From contig JAIWND010000006.1 in assembly GCA_025330725.1 (NCBI GenBank), forward strand, positions 744,001 to 808,000: DNA of 64,000 nucleotides. The letters are read 5' to 3'. The notes under the pieces are model-generated. The model ran no database searches. It was not told where the DNA came from and worked only from the letters and a program-made list of their open reading frames with translations. The DNA is from Chlamydoabsidia padenii (taxonomy: Eukaryota; Mucoromycota; Mucoromycetes; Mucorales; Cunninghamellaceae). Shown piece by piece: positions 11,005 through 21,913 of the stretch. The first letter of the stretch is position 1. The number at the start of each line of letters is the position of its first letter. The translations under genes and the position numbers were made by a program.

Positions 11005-12657
11005 TCATTTAATGATCAATGATCCTGTGTTGGTGTCATCGTCCAAGTTCGAGCCGTTCCCCTGATAGTCGTAGATGTATTTGGTAAATGGGTCGGATAA
11101 ATAAGTTCCGATAGTGATTGGCACCAGTGTCTTTAAGCCAATAGTTTAGAAGCACCATAGCTTGACCGTTTCAGATCAAAAATCCAATGTGAGAAAGGAA
11201 CCACCCAGGAAAAATGAGCCTTGTTCAAGTGGTAATGAAAATTGTTCCTGGCGATCACCCTTCAATCCCAGTCGAATGTGTCACCTTGCATACCAAGTTG
11301 AGATTGTTGCTTTTAGCCACCTAGTTGTAATGGGTCGTATATTCAGATTGTCGCTGTGTGTAATATGTTAGTGTGATTTGATGAGACTTGCTTCGGTAGC
11401 CATGAGGGATCAATGTGCATTCCTAATAACGTAAATTATATATAAATTGCCGCGTTTTTTGTATGGTTCATGTGCCTATATTTACCTTGAATTGTTGATT
11501 TCCAGTCCTTTTTTCCGTGGTATGCTGTTGACCTGCCATAAAAGCAACGTTCCGAAAGCTACCATGTACCAACTAACCCGTGCACCTATACACCATTGTT
11601 CAGTGTTCTATATATATATATTATTTATAATATGCAAGGATAAGAATTAAAGAGATGATGTTAAAGGAAAAATTGGATTATAGAGGGGCTTACCTAATGA
11701 AGGAGTCCATTGAGTTTTATTGGAAGCGCATGAAGCATTTAGTACCATAGTTGCCTTTTTGCCTTGATTTACAAGTTGTTGTCGATTGCTTGAGAAAGAA
11801 TCCATATCCAGAGTTTCCAAGGTTTAACAGCAGACCAGTAATGGTGATTTGATTTGATGCATGTGCCTTTGTTCCATTTTTTTGTTGTGATGTTGTGGCT
11901 TTGTTGCTTCTGGTGCTTACTGTTTCAAGAGCACCTGGTTACTCTTTTAATAGTCTATGTAGAAGGAGTATTGAGTGGGTGTATTAATATAGGAAACATT
12001 TGTTTCAATAAACATCCCCACCATGATCGTTTTTACCCATCCGTCCCCTTTGTCCTTTTCACCCTTCTTCCTCCTTTTATGTTTCCTTACCCAGTTTTTT
12101 TTTATCATCGATGACAGGTACACCAAAAGGAATAGCAAGGAGAGTAACTGTATTGGTCCTCCAAGAGTTGAGCTGTGTAGTCTAGACCATTTGAAATAGA
12201 ATAAAGGGGTTAGTATGTATACCCCGAAGGTTCGTATGAAGGGTTCAGTAGTTTGCAATAACCTTACCTTATCAGAGGCAGAATCATATTGTTTTGACGA
12301 TTGTTCAAAAGTGTCTTGGGTATTGTGTTGATTGCGCCTTTATTAGTTGCAGGTATCATTAAAGTCAGAGAATCAAGTGGTTCCGTCAATCTATTCATAA
12401 AGGTTTAAGACTTCAAGAGCCGTGTTAGTACAAGGCCATAGCACAATGAATGGTGTCCCAAAGTTGGGAAGTTAATTAACCTGGTTTACCTTTATGTATC
12501 GCCAATAGCCTTGATATTGTCGTCAACAGGTGCTAAAAAACGCAAATGTACATAAAAAAGGAGGTAAAGAGTTTCAAAACATGATCGAGTTTTGTTAATA
12601 CAGCACACATAATATCATTGAGCTTACTTTTTTTGTTACAAGTCTACCGACAATCAT
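11005..12657 (-). pseudogene. Decayed multi-exon gene, tentatively arrestin-like
   Basis: On the minus strand there are many well-formed splice signals (GTAAG donors; TACTAAC-type branch points near 12445 and 12217) between segments with coding character, but the frames do not close. Readable pieces, in order: MIVGRLVTKK (ATG at 12657), APVDDNIKAIGDT then stop, SSKQYDSASDK joined in frame to TTQLNSWRTNTVTLLAIPFG, NQGKKATMVLNAS, TGNQQFKECTLIPHGYRS, and a last piece LVPITIGTYLSDPFTKY with a stop at 11005-11007. Several in-frame stops fall between them. VPITIGT resembles the strand that ends arrestin C-domains (VPIxIGT), hence the tentative family. A variant motif GGCGGGGTTTAAAT sits 78 bp upstream at 12735-12748. 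A functional gene with unusual splicing is not excluded. Confidence 0.45.
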
Positions 12658-12734
12658 TGTAAACAAGTGGAGGAAGAAAGAGAAGAAGAGAGAATGAAAA
12701 AAGACAGACTTTGAACATTTATTTTTCTTCCTTT

Positions 12735-12748
12735 GGCGGGGTTTAAAT
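12735..12748 (-). promoter_or_regulatory. Recurrent motif, GGCGGGGTTTAAAT variant
   Basis: Upstream of the decayed gene at 11005..12657, in the same relation to the start codon as at active genes in the window. Confidence 0.35.
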
Positions 12749-12858
12749 ATTTATAAGCAAAAAAGCCCGTAATAACCAGTTTAAGTTTGTATGTATTTTA
12801 GTAGATAAGGAATGAAGAAAAAGTTCTAAGGTTCGATGTATATATGTATATTGGGCCA

Positions 12859-13041
12859 CTAAGGATGCTGTGTGCAGATAGGTGTTCTATTGTCTCTGGC
12901 TTGGAAACAACCAGCGCGGGCAACATATCGACTTTCTGAGTGAGGTGAGGAATCTTGTTCAACTCCGCCAACAGGGTATGCATGAACGACACTGATCACG
13001 GCGACAAGTGAGAGGAAAAACAAAAACACAGTTTTAAGCAT
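12859..13041 (-). CDS. Small secreted peptide, 60 residues
   Basis: A single-exon ORF with a textbook signal peptide: MLKTVFLFFLSLVAVISVVHA, likely cleaved before YPVGG. The mature part is about 39 residues, polar, with two cysteines (GCFQ, ICTQ), which could form one disulfide. Purine-rich leader sequence (13055-13110) precedes the ATG. No family is recognised. It sits among decayed genes, so it may itself be a truncated remnant, but the signal peptide is intact. It could be an effector-like or cell-wall peptide; nothing in the sequence decides this. Confidence 0.45.
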   Translation of the reverse strand: MLKTVFLFFLSLVAVISVVHAYPVGGVEQDSSPHSESRYVARAGCFQARDNRTPICTQHP

Positions 13042-13135
13042 GTTTAAAATAAAGAGATAGAGTAAAGAAAAGAAAAGAAAGAGAGAGGGGGAGGGAAAGA
13101 ATCAATCATTATTTATATCATAGGGTATGGAGTGA

Positions 13136-13594
13136 TCAATTACCAGGAACCCCTCCTAAACCGTGTAAGACTTGACCTCCTGAAAAAGGCGATATTTGGA
13201 AATTATAAAAGCATTGTGTTTTTAGGGTTGATCCGGTGTTCTATTCATGAATGGACATTTCCTTTCTGAGGGTAAAGAAAATAGAACATTGGTTCATTCG
13301 TTGCTTACTAAATCAGGGGACCTGGATAGTAAGAACAATGATGCTGACAACATTTCCTTTTGGGGTGCAGTCCTTGAAACAAAGTTGAAATGAAACATTC
13401 AAGATGATAATGAAGTGACAATGACTACCTGGTGAAATGAGACAAGAATCAATTACACCACCGGTTGTGACTTTATTCGGGAGAGGATTCACACCACAGA
13501 TGCAAGGCCAGCTGCACAGACAGGGACTTCAGGTTCCTTTATTCACATAGCTCATGCACATAATTGTTGTCAGTGCTATTTTTCTTTCGACCAT
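13136..13594 (-). pseudogene. Remnant of a small Cys-containing secreted-type gene
   Basis: Minus-strand pieces with coding character and splice signals: an ATG at 13594 (MVERKIALTTIMC) with a TATA-like CATATAAATACA just before it, then SPCLCSWPCICGVNPLPNK...CLISPG followed by a GTAGTC donor, DCTPKGNVVSIIVLTIQ, and finally SGGQVLHGLGGVPGN with a stop at 13136-13138. The first two pieces are not in the same frame without an extra intron, so the model is broken or incomplete. No family is recognised. The similarity to the neighbouring secreted peptide is only in being small and Cys-bearing. Confidence 0.3.
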
Positions 13595-13938
13595 ACATGT
13601 ATTTATATGCTGATTAAAGTGTAGTTGTCAATGGGAGAACGTTCACATCATCCATTCTATTCATCCTAAAAAGGCAGGATTTCAAATGCCGCCGTCGGTC
13701 GTCTTCAACATCTTTCTTTTGCTTTTTACCATGATTCTTGATATGATTAACTCTCAAACAGCTTAATTTGATTGTTATCATATGTCAACTGCTTTAACTA
13801 TACTTGGCCATGTTTAATATATTCTTCCAATATAGCAGAAGGTCAAATTTTAATCATTTTTAATTCCCGACAAGCGGGGGCCCGTAAAACCGATTGAATT
13901 TCGATTTCTTGATTTTGTTCTTCCTCTGAATATCCATA

Positions 13939-14564
13939 ATGGTAAGGAAGCAAATAACAAGAATAGATATGACAGCATCAAAAAGAATGGATGGATTACG
14001 AAACTACTGTCACCCATTCAAGAATACGATCAGATTGATATTTAGTTGATGATATGGATGGATGGATGGATGGATGGATACGTTACGATACGAAACGACG
14101 AAGTGTATTGAATCAATTGGACTAATCTTGAACCTCGATGAATTATTATTAGGCTAAGAAGGACGTCGCTGCTAAGCCTAGCTCCTCATCTGGAGGAAAG
14201 AAAGCCAAGAAGAAGTGGTCTGCTAAGAAGGTCAAGGACAAGGCCAACAACATGGTCGTCTTGGACAAGCCTACTTACGAACGCCTCTTCAAGGAAGTCC
14301 CCACCTACAAGCTCATCAGTCAATCTGTTTTGGTCGATCGTCTCAAGTTGAACGGTTCTCTTGCTCGTGTCGCTCTCAAGGAACTCACCGCTCAAGGTCT
14401 TATCAAGCCTCTCACCATTCACCACGCTCAAGTCATCTACAGTAAGTTTTACTCCACACTATGACAAATTGGTTACTGACTTTTTATTTTATTTTATTTC
14501 TCTTGTAGCTCGTGTCACTGGTGATGATGATAAGAAGAAGGCTGCTGATGCTGACGAAGAATAG
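13939..14564 (+). CDS. RPS25: 40S ribosomal protein eS25 (RPS25)
   Basis: Three exons. Exon 1 contributes only the initiator ATG (13939-13941), followed at once by a GTAAGG donor; exon 2 is 14153..14441 and exon 3 14509..14564. The 115-residue product has the Lys-rich N-terminus (AKKDVAAKPSSSSGGKKAKKKW) and the winged-helix core VPTYKLISQSVLVDRLKLNGSLAR, ending in HHAQVIYTRVTGDDD. It is a small-subunit protein near the head, needed for IRES and RAN translation in other eukaryotes. Exon 2 uses strongly preferred codons (AAG, CTC, GTC), unlike most neighbours, as expected of a highly expressed gene. Intron 1 carries a GGAT microsatellite (14053-14078). Confidence 0.95.
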
Positions 14565-15455
14565 TTTAGTTTTATACTTGTACAAATCACTATATTTATA
14601 ATAAAAGACTTTGATGGATTGGTTTATCACTTTTTTTTTTTTTTTTTACTTTGTTATGTATGGAAACCTCGGGCGATTATGATTGAATCATGTCTTATTC
14701 GATGTCGCCAGAGGTTACCTTTTTCTTTAACCTCAAGTTATGCGCATAGATGATATTATATGATACAGACACTTTGTAACATTTGTTCATGCTAACAGGG
14801 TTCGGCGTCGGGATTTGAATTTTTGTTTTGTAGGGATAGTCTCATTCATTTGAATGGTAGGATGGGTTATGATTAAACTGCTGAAAGAAATCAAAATCTA
14901 GATAGTGCTTTACGTCAAGGGTGGTGTTTGGTCGCGCACTTTTTCAATGATTGTGATGCAGTGTTCGGTCCACGAACTCGAGGAGTAGAATGGTATGACA
15001 TCTACAGTGTGTAACCCTGAAAACTGTACTCTGATATTGTCACAAATGAGGGAGAAAAAAAAATATCGGGATTTGAATTTAAAGTTGCATGAACGGTTTT
15101 CCACAATGCATCAAGTGGACAAACCATCTACAGGTGTGGTATGTGTTTAAAAAAAGGGATGTAGCATTGATGGGTCATGGTATGAGTTAGTTCCTATAGA
15201 GTCAATCAAATCGAGGGCAAAGTGACCCCGTTGTTTTATTTCTATTTAAAAAAGTAATAGCAATAGTAAACTGTGTTCTATGTACATTGATAAAATGATA
15301 AACTAAAGTGCTTTCTAGTTAATGATGATGTGGGATAAAAAATAAAAATAAAAAGAATGAGAAGAGATGTTAAAATGTTTAAGTGTGATAAATAAGATAG
15401 TAATGTGTATGCAAAAGAGGGGTAATAAAGTACACTAAACCTAGTAAGATAGCCA
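14565..15455. other. Convergent spacer RPS25 / NOP14
   Basis: 3' flanks of both genes. AATAAA lies at about 14599. Two perfect copies of the recurrent motif, CGGGATTTGAAT, lie at 14809-14820 and 15067-15078 in the same orientation although no start codon is near; they may mark an unannotated transcript or decayed promoters. No ORF with coding character. Confidence 0.5.
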
Positions 15456-18400
15456 CTACTTCTTTGAGGCCCGCATGTTTTCCCGTTCTAACCTGTTCTT
15501 TTCCGCTTGATCACCTTCGAGGATAGTCATGACACCCTTGATCATCTTGTTGTAGTCTTCGTCCTTTTGCTTCTTCATCTTCGCCTTTTCACGAGCCATA
15601 AACATGTTGTCCTTTCGCAATTCCCGCATGGCGCCCTTCTTTTCCTTCTTCAGTTGTGCTTCCAGCTTGGCAGTTCCAGATCGTTCGTGATCAGGATCAT
15701 AATGGCGATCCATAGAGTAGGCCTTTTCAAACTTGGGCAAGTGTTGAGCAATAGGGACAGGGCGATGTTGTTGCATTCGTAGAGGTGTTTTGGTGCGTTT
15801 TTCGATACAGAATTTGATTTGGCGTTCGAGTCGATCTTGCAAATGGTTCATCAATGTCTATTTGTTAAGAGAGATGGATGTAAGTATCAGAAAAATATTA
15901 CCATTTACACATCCTTCATTACCTTTATATCGTTGTGCCATTCCACTGTTTGGGTTTGCTTGATAAGCAATAGAGTTGGCTCGAATACTTCCACCAAGGC
16001 CGGAGTTGCGGAGTATAGTTGAAGGTATTGTTCCATCAAGCGCAAAGTAGCCTGTAAAAGAGATAATCGGACCTGGTTGTCTTTGTCGCCGTCACCTTCA
16101 TTTACGAGTTGATCCAATGTAAGAGAAGGAATTGAATCCAGAGACTTGTCGCCTTTGGTGTTTTGAATTTCCAATGATGATACTTCTTCAGTTAGAGGGA
16201 ATAAACCGGGGATGTCATCATTAAAAGCGGATGACGGAGTCAAGAGAGCCAATGAGCGTTGTAAAAAGTTGAGAGATTCAGGCACAATTCGTTTGGATAT
16301 TGTTTGATACTACATGTTAGCGGGGGGGGGGAAGAGAGAGAGGTTGTTAGTAAATCATGTCTCCTGTTTTCTTTTGACCTTTTGTTACTGTACCTCCAAG
16401 AAAAGCCGAGTCAAAAAGAGACCACGTCCCATATCAACTTCAGTGCGTACGGGACATTGAGACAAAGCCTGAGCCATAAAAAGAGAAGCAGGGGTAGCCA
16501 CCAAATGAGTCAAATCAGATGTAGAGAATACCTGTCCTAGGGATCGTAAAATAGCCAAGTCTTCCACATCCGGCCAGCATGATGATTTTTGGGCGAGGCG
16601 TAACTTTTTGGACATATCACTTTGCATTTGCTTGACTTTGTTGGTGAATACGCCAGCAGCGGCATCTGGTACTTGTTGAGCCATTTCAAAGATATGTTGA
16701 CCAAGGGATTCCAAAACTTTTGTTGGTAAAGGAGTGACAGTTGACGCTACATAACCCAAATGTTCTACCACTACACCAAAGAATTGAGCCATCTTCTCCT
16801 TGTTGTCGGGAGAGATCTTCACATGGTAAAGGACACGGATACGTTTCACCACCACCAAAGCATCTTCCACATTGAGACCGTCCATGATTGACAGGAATTC
16901 ACCATGAGTCTTTGGGCATTCAAAAGTATAAGGAATTTCAGCAGTTGCTGTACCAGATGATTTTGCCGTGGTTTTGTTGCTTGATTTCTTGACCACCTTT
17001 CCTTGTTGACCCACTTCATTCATATCGTCATCATCATCATCACCAAAATCAGGTACTTCATCACCTTCCAAGTCATCGATTTCAGATTCTTCATCACCAG
17101 ATTCTTCTTCTTCATCATCATCATCATCATCGCTTTCCATGTCAGCATTAAGATCATAAGCACCATTTTGAATGTCGTCCAAGGTTAAGCCAGCACCAAG
17201 TTCTTGTTTGTCATGTTCCAATTCTTCAATATAGTCGTCGTCCAGATCATCACCTTGAGGAGCACCAGATTTACGTTGTTTCTTGTTTCCACCACGTTTG
17301 TGAGAGTGTCGACCTTCATCTTCATCTTCAGAATCCAGACCTTCCATACGACGTTTTCTTGCACGTTCAGCCTTTTCCAATTGTTCCTTTTCTTCGAGCG
17401 CCAGTTCTTCTTCAGTCTTGGTTCGATCGGTAGCTTGAGCACGTCGGTCAAAAGCCAATTCCCGGAGAGCCTTGTCGTAATCTTCATAGTCATCATCCAC
17501 CTTCTTGTCATTGTCCCCTTGTGCGTCTTCCTGGTTTTTGTTGTTTTCGAGTTCGGCTCTAGCAAATATACGGGTTTGTGATGGAAGAGGTTTGCGTTTG
17601 TCGGTATTCAAGAGAGCACGGATATCATTGAGGTCTTCATCCAATCCAGCACGGATATCATCGTCTTCTTGCTTGGCCATTTGTCGTTCATACTACACAT
17701 GAAAAAAAAAGTATGTAAGTATGATTGAATATATATAAAGAGTGTGTATACAGAGCCCATTTTCCTTTCTTACCTTATGCATTTTACTTTTAGCAATCAA
17801 TTCCTTCATGACTTCGTTCTTTGATTTAGGTCTGTCGTTGTCGTCCTTGGATTCTTGTTCATCATCGTCGAAACCACCAAAATGCATCTTGTTGACGATA
17901 GTGCGATCCAATTGTCCATTGTCTTCTTCGTCGCTAAGCGCCAATCCCGTATCATCAAAGTCATCGATATCAGCCAAAGATTGTCCATAGTGAGTCAAGT
18001 TCATTTCATCTTCGTCGTCCAAGTTAAACATAGAGGATGACGCTCTAGCGGTACGCTATCATAATAAAAATAATAAAAATAATAAAAATAATAAAGAGCA
18101 AGTTAGTGTTACAATAGTTGATGGTTTTATTTGTTGATTATCTTACTTGTCGTTCACGAGTGAATCTTTCCAGCATCTTTTCTTCAGGTGTCAGGTTGGG
18201 GTTGTTTTCACCAAAACGTTTATCAATGATTCCACCTACACGATTCTTGTTTCGCATTTCTACTAAAAGAGTTTTCTTACGCTATAGACAAAGAGATAGA
18301 TCGTGGTTAGAGTATTTGTATCCCTTTAGTTGATCAATTATACTTGTAGTTGATACTTACGTTGTCTTCACCCACTTGTTTTGATAAGGTGGGTTTTCCC

Positions 18401-18666
18401 ATGACACCCTTCACCTTGCGTCCAACAACATCAAACTTGGTACGAGTAGTTTTCATTTCATAAGGATTGAATTCCCCACGAATAAGAGCCAGTTTTGCTG
18501 AATGATCCACTTTGCCCACTTCGCTAGGTTTGCCTTTTTTGCGATCTTTCTTAGACCGACTTGCTTTGGATTGTTGACCCACCACTCCGGCGGATTGAAG
18601 AGAGGACTTTAATCGTTTGAGTGCTGAACCACCACTGGTCTTTTTGCTGGGTGTAGTGGCAACCAT
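15456..18666 (-). CDS. NOP14: NOP14, U3-snoRNP/SSU processome factor
   Basis: Exons read leftward from [13 protein letters not shown] (18361..18666), then 18147..18281 ([34 protein letters not shown]), an acidic exon (MTHYG-type block [17 protein letters not shown]), the long exon 16385..about 17694 with a very acidic stretch (about 17000-17160), and two further exons ending at 15456. Hallmarks: [18 protein letters not shown], and the C-terminal [41 protein letters not shown] block, all typical of Nop14. The protein joins Noc4 and Emg1 in 40S pre-rRNA processing in the nucleolus. Length of about 910 residues fits the family. Intron positions are sound where hallmarks cross them; the smallest exons were joined by frame. 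Confidence 0.93.
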
Positions 18667-19455
18667 AATTGTTTTAAAAAAAAAAGAGTAAAGGAAGAGG
18701 TCAAAAAGATTGAAATAAGCGGGAAGTCCTTTTTTAAAAAAAAAATTGTGACGGATTCAAAAAAGAAAAATATCCAAGCCGCCTTCCAAGAGTGGCGGAA
18801 TGTAAAAATGACAAGATGGGACCTGAAAAAAAAAAAAAAAAAAAAAAAGTAAAAAGTAAAAAACACAACAAAGACAAGGCACAATAACATGATATACTAT
18901 AATTAAATCACCTTTTTTTTTATTATTATGAAGTCATTAAATCAACTACAGGGCTATAATGGAATTAGGCTATTACTATATTGGTATGTCGTGAAAGGGT
19001 GGTAATCCAGCAAATTAAGCAATAGGGTAGTCGGAAGGGGTTGTAGGTATGTATCCTCACCTAGGCAACAATATCTTCCAAGTTGCAGGTTTATATTGTT
19101 CATACCTCTCTTACTGAAAAGAGTTTTTCTAGTTTTCTTACACATTCTTCAAGGATTAGAAGTAGATCTAAGAAGTTCAGTGTTTAAACAATAATATATA
19201 GGCAACTTCTTTATCTGTCAAAAAAAAAAGACTTTTCAGGGACAGTGTTTAACAGTTTGCCAAAGTACATTTAATGTTGCTCAATGGAATCAACCGAGTC
19301 TTTTGAAACCAATCTAGTGATGGGAACAAAAAAGACTACATCGAGCAAGAATGAAGAAGCATCATTAAAAGCAATGTCAAGGGAATTTGAGCCAAAAAGA
19401 AAACTAATCAATCCCCGCTACTCCGACTGGCAAAAAATAATATGCAAAAGGTATG
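18667..19455. other. NOP14 promoter and spacer to tRNA
   Basis: Holds partial motif copies (GCGGGA at 18719, GGCGGAATGTAAAA near 18793), an A-run of about 25 (18824-18848) and a T-run. A plus-strand ORF starting MESTESFETN (19284) reads into the tRNA antisense and is unlikely to be a gene, though its first 50 codons have protein-like composition. Confidence 0.4.
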
Positions 19456-19527
19456 TTCCCACACGGGGAATCGAACCCCGGCCACGGCGGTGAAAGCGCC
19501 GGATCCTAGCCACTAGACCATATGGGA
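19456..19527 (-). tRNA. tRNA-Glu (anticodon UUC)
   Basis: On the minus strand a 72-nt cloverleaf: acceptor TCCCATA pairs with TGTGGGA plus discriminator A; D-arm GGTCTAGTGGCTAGG; anticodon stem CGGCG/CGCCG around loop CTTTCAC (anticodon TTC); T-arm GGCCGGGGTTCGATTCCCCG with intact B box. No intron. It closely follows eukaryotic tRNA-Glu. CCA is not encoded, as expected. Confidence 0.96.
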
Positions 19528-19539
19528 CTTATTGAAGAT

Positions 19540-20330
19540 GTCAATCTCTATGTAGTATATATAGCAGATTGGTCGGGGTTTATAAAATTAAAATAGCGAT
19601 TGTTAATTAAAAATGATCGATAATATTTATTTGAATAAAAGTAAACATGTATTTATACTATTATATGTCTTCTGGATACTTCTACCTGTCTCCAGGGCTT
19701 CATTACTAACTAGTCTATGATTTGGGGAAGTGAAAGTATAATAGAATGCTGTAGAACTATCCAGAGAAGCGGGCTTTAAATGTGAAAGAGGATCTCCGTT
19801 TCTTTCGCCGCTTTAATCCAGCTCTTCTGACCATTGGAACTCCGCGATCGTCGAATCGTATGTCTTCAGATGTGTCGATTCTGACAAAGATTAAAATCTC
19901 AATGTAATATATAAAGCAGACATGTCGGGGTTTGTAAATTTAAAATAGCGATTGTTAATTGTTGTTCTTTATTGATAATAAAATAAACACATTTTAATAC
20001 TATTCTATAATTCTAGCAACTTCCTTTATGTCTACTACTAATATATACTCGAGGTGAAACTATTGGTGTTGTATTAATCATGAAGAAGGTTGTAGAATCT
20101 ACCACGATATTCTTGTGGATCGGTCATTCAATGGCGGAGTTTAACGGAGAGGGGGTTTGGCCGTTTCTTTCTCCGCTTTGTACCTTCGGTTATCAAAGGT
20201 ACTCCACGATGGTCAACAGTCGGGACTTGAATGCCCTCACTAGGGTCAGCGAGACCGACAAAAAAAAATTGCAATGTTTTATACAAAGCACAATTTCGGA
20301 GTTTTACGTTTTCCAGTCGATATTAGGTGA
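19540..20330. repeat. Diverged tandem repeat, about 360-bp unit, 2 copies plus a partial third
   Basis: Three aligned blocks: TCAATCTCTATGTAGTATAT...GTCGGGGTTTATAAAATTAAAATAGCGATTG (from 19540), AATCTCAATGTAATATATAA...GTCGGGGTTTGTAAATTTAAAATAGCG (from 19895), and a weaker copy from about 20265 (GCAATGTTTTATACAAAGCA...TCGGAGTTTTACG). Each is followed at similar distance by TTTCTTTC(G/T)CCGCTTT and a CTCCRCGATSGTC block. Each copy contains a variant of the recurrent CGGGGTTTRWAAA motif, so the unit may be a duplicated promoter or short gene. No conserved ORF across copies. Confidence 0.6.
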
Positions 20331-20552
20331 AAAAAGAAGCACTGTCCAGTGGTTGAGACCCTCGGAAGGAATGATCGTCAATATAGTTTTATCTCTACAT
20401 GGTGATGGTTGAAAGAATTACTACTTGGTTGTAGTTTTATTCTACACACACAAAAAAAAATCGGAATTTGAAATTCCTTTTTTGATTTTATTTTTGATTT
20501 TATTTTTTTTTGTTGCCTTCGTCCTCCTCTTCTTTCTTTTGAAATCCATTTG

Positions 20553-20826
20553 CTACACTTGTCTCAAAATACAATAGACCAACATAATCTGTAAAGTAAT
20601 TTGAAAGGTAGGTTGTTTAAAATCACATCCCATTAAAATATCTACGATGCATTCCTCGATAACTAACTTTTTACGTCTTCTTTGCGATAAATTCTTATAA
20701 ACACTTCTAGCGATGAATCCTACTAACAACACACTGGTTGGCGATAAAGTAATGAAAGCCTGACAAAGATAACATGGCTTTTTATAACGATTGCTATTGA
20801 TGAATGGACTCAAGCACCTATTTGAA
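20553..20826 (-). CDS. Unidentified 3' exon with a hydrophobic segment (tentative)
   Basis: An 86-codon open frame after a good acceptor (TTCAAATAG at about 20821). It contains CYLCQAFITLSPTSVLLVGFIA, a likely membrane segment, followed by the basic SQRRRKKLV and a hydrophobic C-terminus (ITLQIMLVYCILRQV). An upstream minus-strand frame (20862..21269) is also hydrophobic and ends at a good donor (AAT|GTAAGT), but the two do not join in phase. It may be a membrane-protein gene with a missed exon, or a decayed copy. No family is recognised. Confidence 0.25.
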
Positions 20827-20829
20827 GAA

Positions 20830-21913
20830 TCGGGTGCAACAATCTTCTTGGTCTTTTTTTTTTAAATTGGTATCCCTTTTATATAACTTACATTCGACAT
20901 CCTCTTATCATCAACTCTCATCAGGCAATTAACACCAACGACGGTAAATCTAAAGGACGGCTCCGGTGGTGACGAGAATAACTTTTGACCAACTTTTAAA
21001 AATAAAAAATAAAAAATAAAAAAAAAATAAAATAAAAAAAAAATGGCAGGTACTAATAATACAATGTGACAATAGTGATCGTCAACAGGGAACTCTGGCA
21101 GCAATGAATGGCTTGATGAACACGAAAACAGCAACAGGACTATGACCACTCCAAGAACAATGGATTTATGGATTGCTTCACAAAACGAGTAACTGGAAAA
21201 GATAAAATGGATAGGGCGGAATAATGAATGATGACTTGGCACCAAACAGACAATGGCCGGCTTTATCAATAGGTGTACATTAGATTAGTTTAGAACAATA
21301 TAGATTAGTTTAGTAATTGTGGGGAGGTTTATCATAATAAACATATGGTTTTTGCTTTATACTACTTTATATGACAATGTGTGGACAATAGAATATGGCA
21401 TTTGATTTGAAAGAGGGGTACTCATAGGAAAGAGCGGATCATACTCGATTTCCTACTTTGATCTGGGCTCGATATGGATGATTGGGTATCATGTAAATGC
21501 TGTCAATTTTTTTCCATTAATATAACCATTAAAGTACAAAACATGTGTTTGCCTCGGATGGTTTGTACAGTACAGATAAAAAAAGCCTGTGCACTTTTTC
21601 ATCAATATGTCATCTTGTCCTCGACCGAATATGTATCACATTATAACACATGCATTTCTACCCAACTTTATATTGTTTTTTTAATCAACAGTCAGTTGCA
21701 CAATCGATTTATAAAACGTTATATCAGTAACTTGCAACCTTATGGGAAAAGCATGCTTGAAACACGGTGTTTGAAAACAAAAAATCGAGATGGCGGGATT
21801 CGAATCATTTGCTTTAAAATGAAACACACTTGCTTTGTTTCTCTTTTCTTATTCTTTTGTTCCTCATCCATCAAAGTATTTTCATCAATTGTATCATACA
21901 GCTGCTTCTACAG
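20830..21913. other. Gene-poor AT-rich stretch
   Basis: Includes the hydrophobic minus-strand frame at 20862..21269 with an interruption by an A/T-rich run (20999-21042), and GGCGGGATTCGAATC at 21792-21806, a copy of the recurrent motif 110 bp before the next ORF. Apart from these, no gene is supported. Confidence 0.4.

Noticed and set aside
11854..12114. Plus-strand Phe/Leu-rich ORF of 86 codons
   Set aside because: Antisense to the decayed gene; hydrophobic composition comes from T-rich intron sequence.
17003..17581. Plus-strand ORFs (17003-17188, 17204-17581) rich in Phe/Ile/Val
   Set aside because: They are the antisense shadow of the acidic region of NOP14.
19284..19493. MESTESFETN... 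ORF next to the tRNA
   Set aside because: It reads into the tRNA gene antisense, has no introns or homolog signature, and is probably chance.
20080..20412. 110-codon plus-strand ORF (MKKVVESTTIFLW...)
   Set aside because: It lies across the second and third copies of the tandem repeat and is not open in the other copy.
21792..21806. GGCGGGATTCGAATC as a tRNA T-arm
   Set aside because: No acceptor, D or anticodon arm can be folded around it; it fits the recurrent motif instead.
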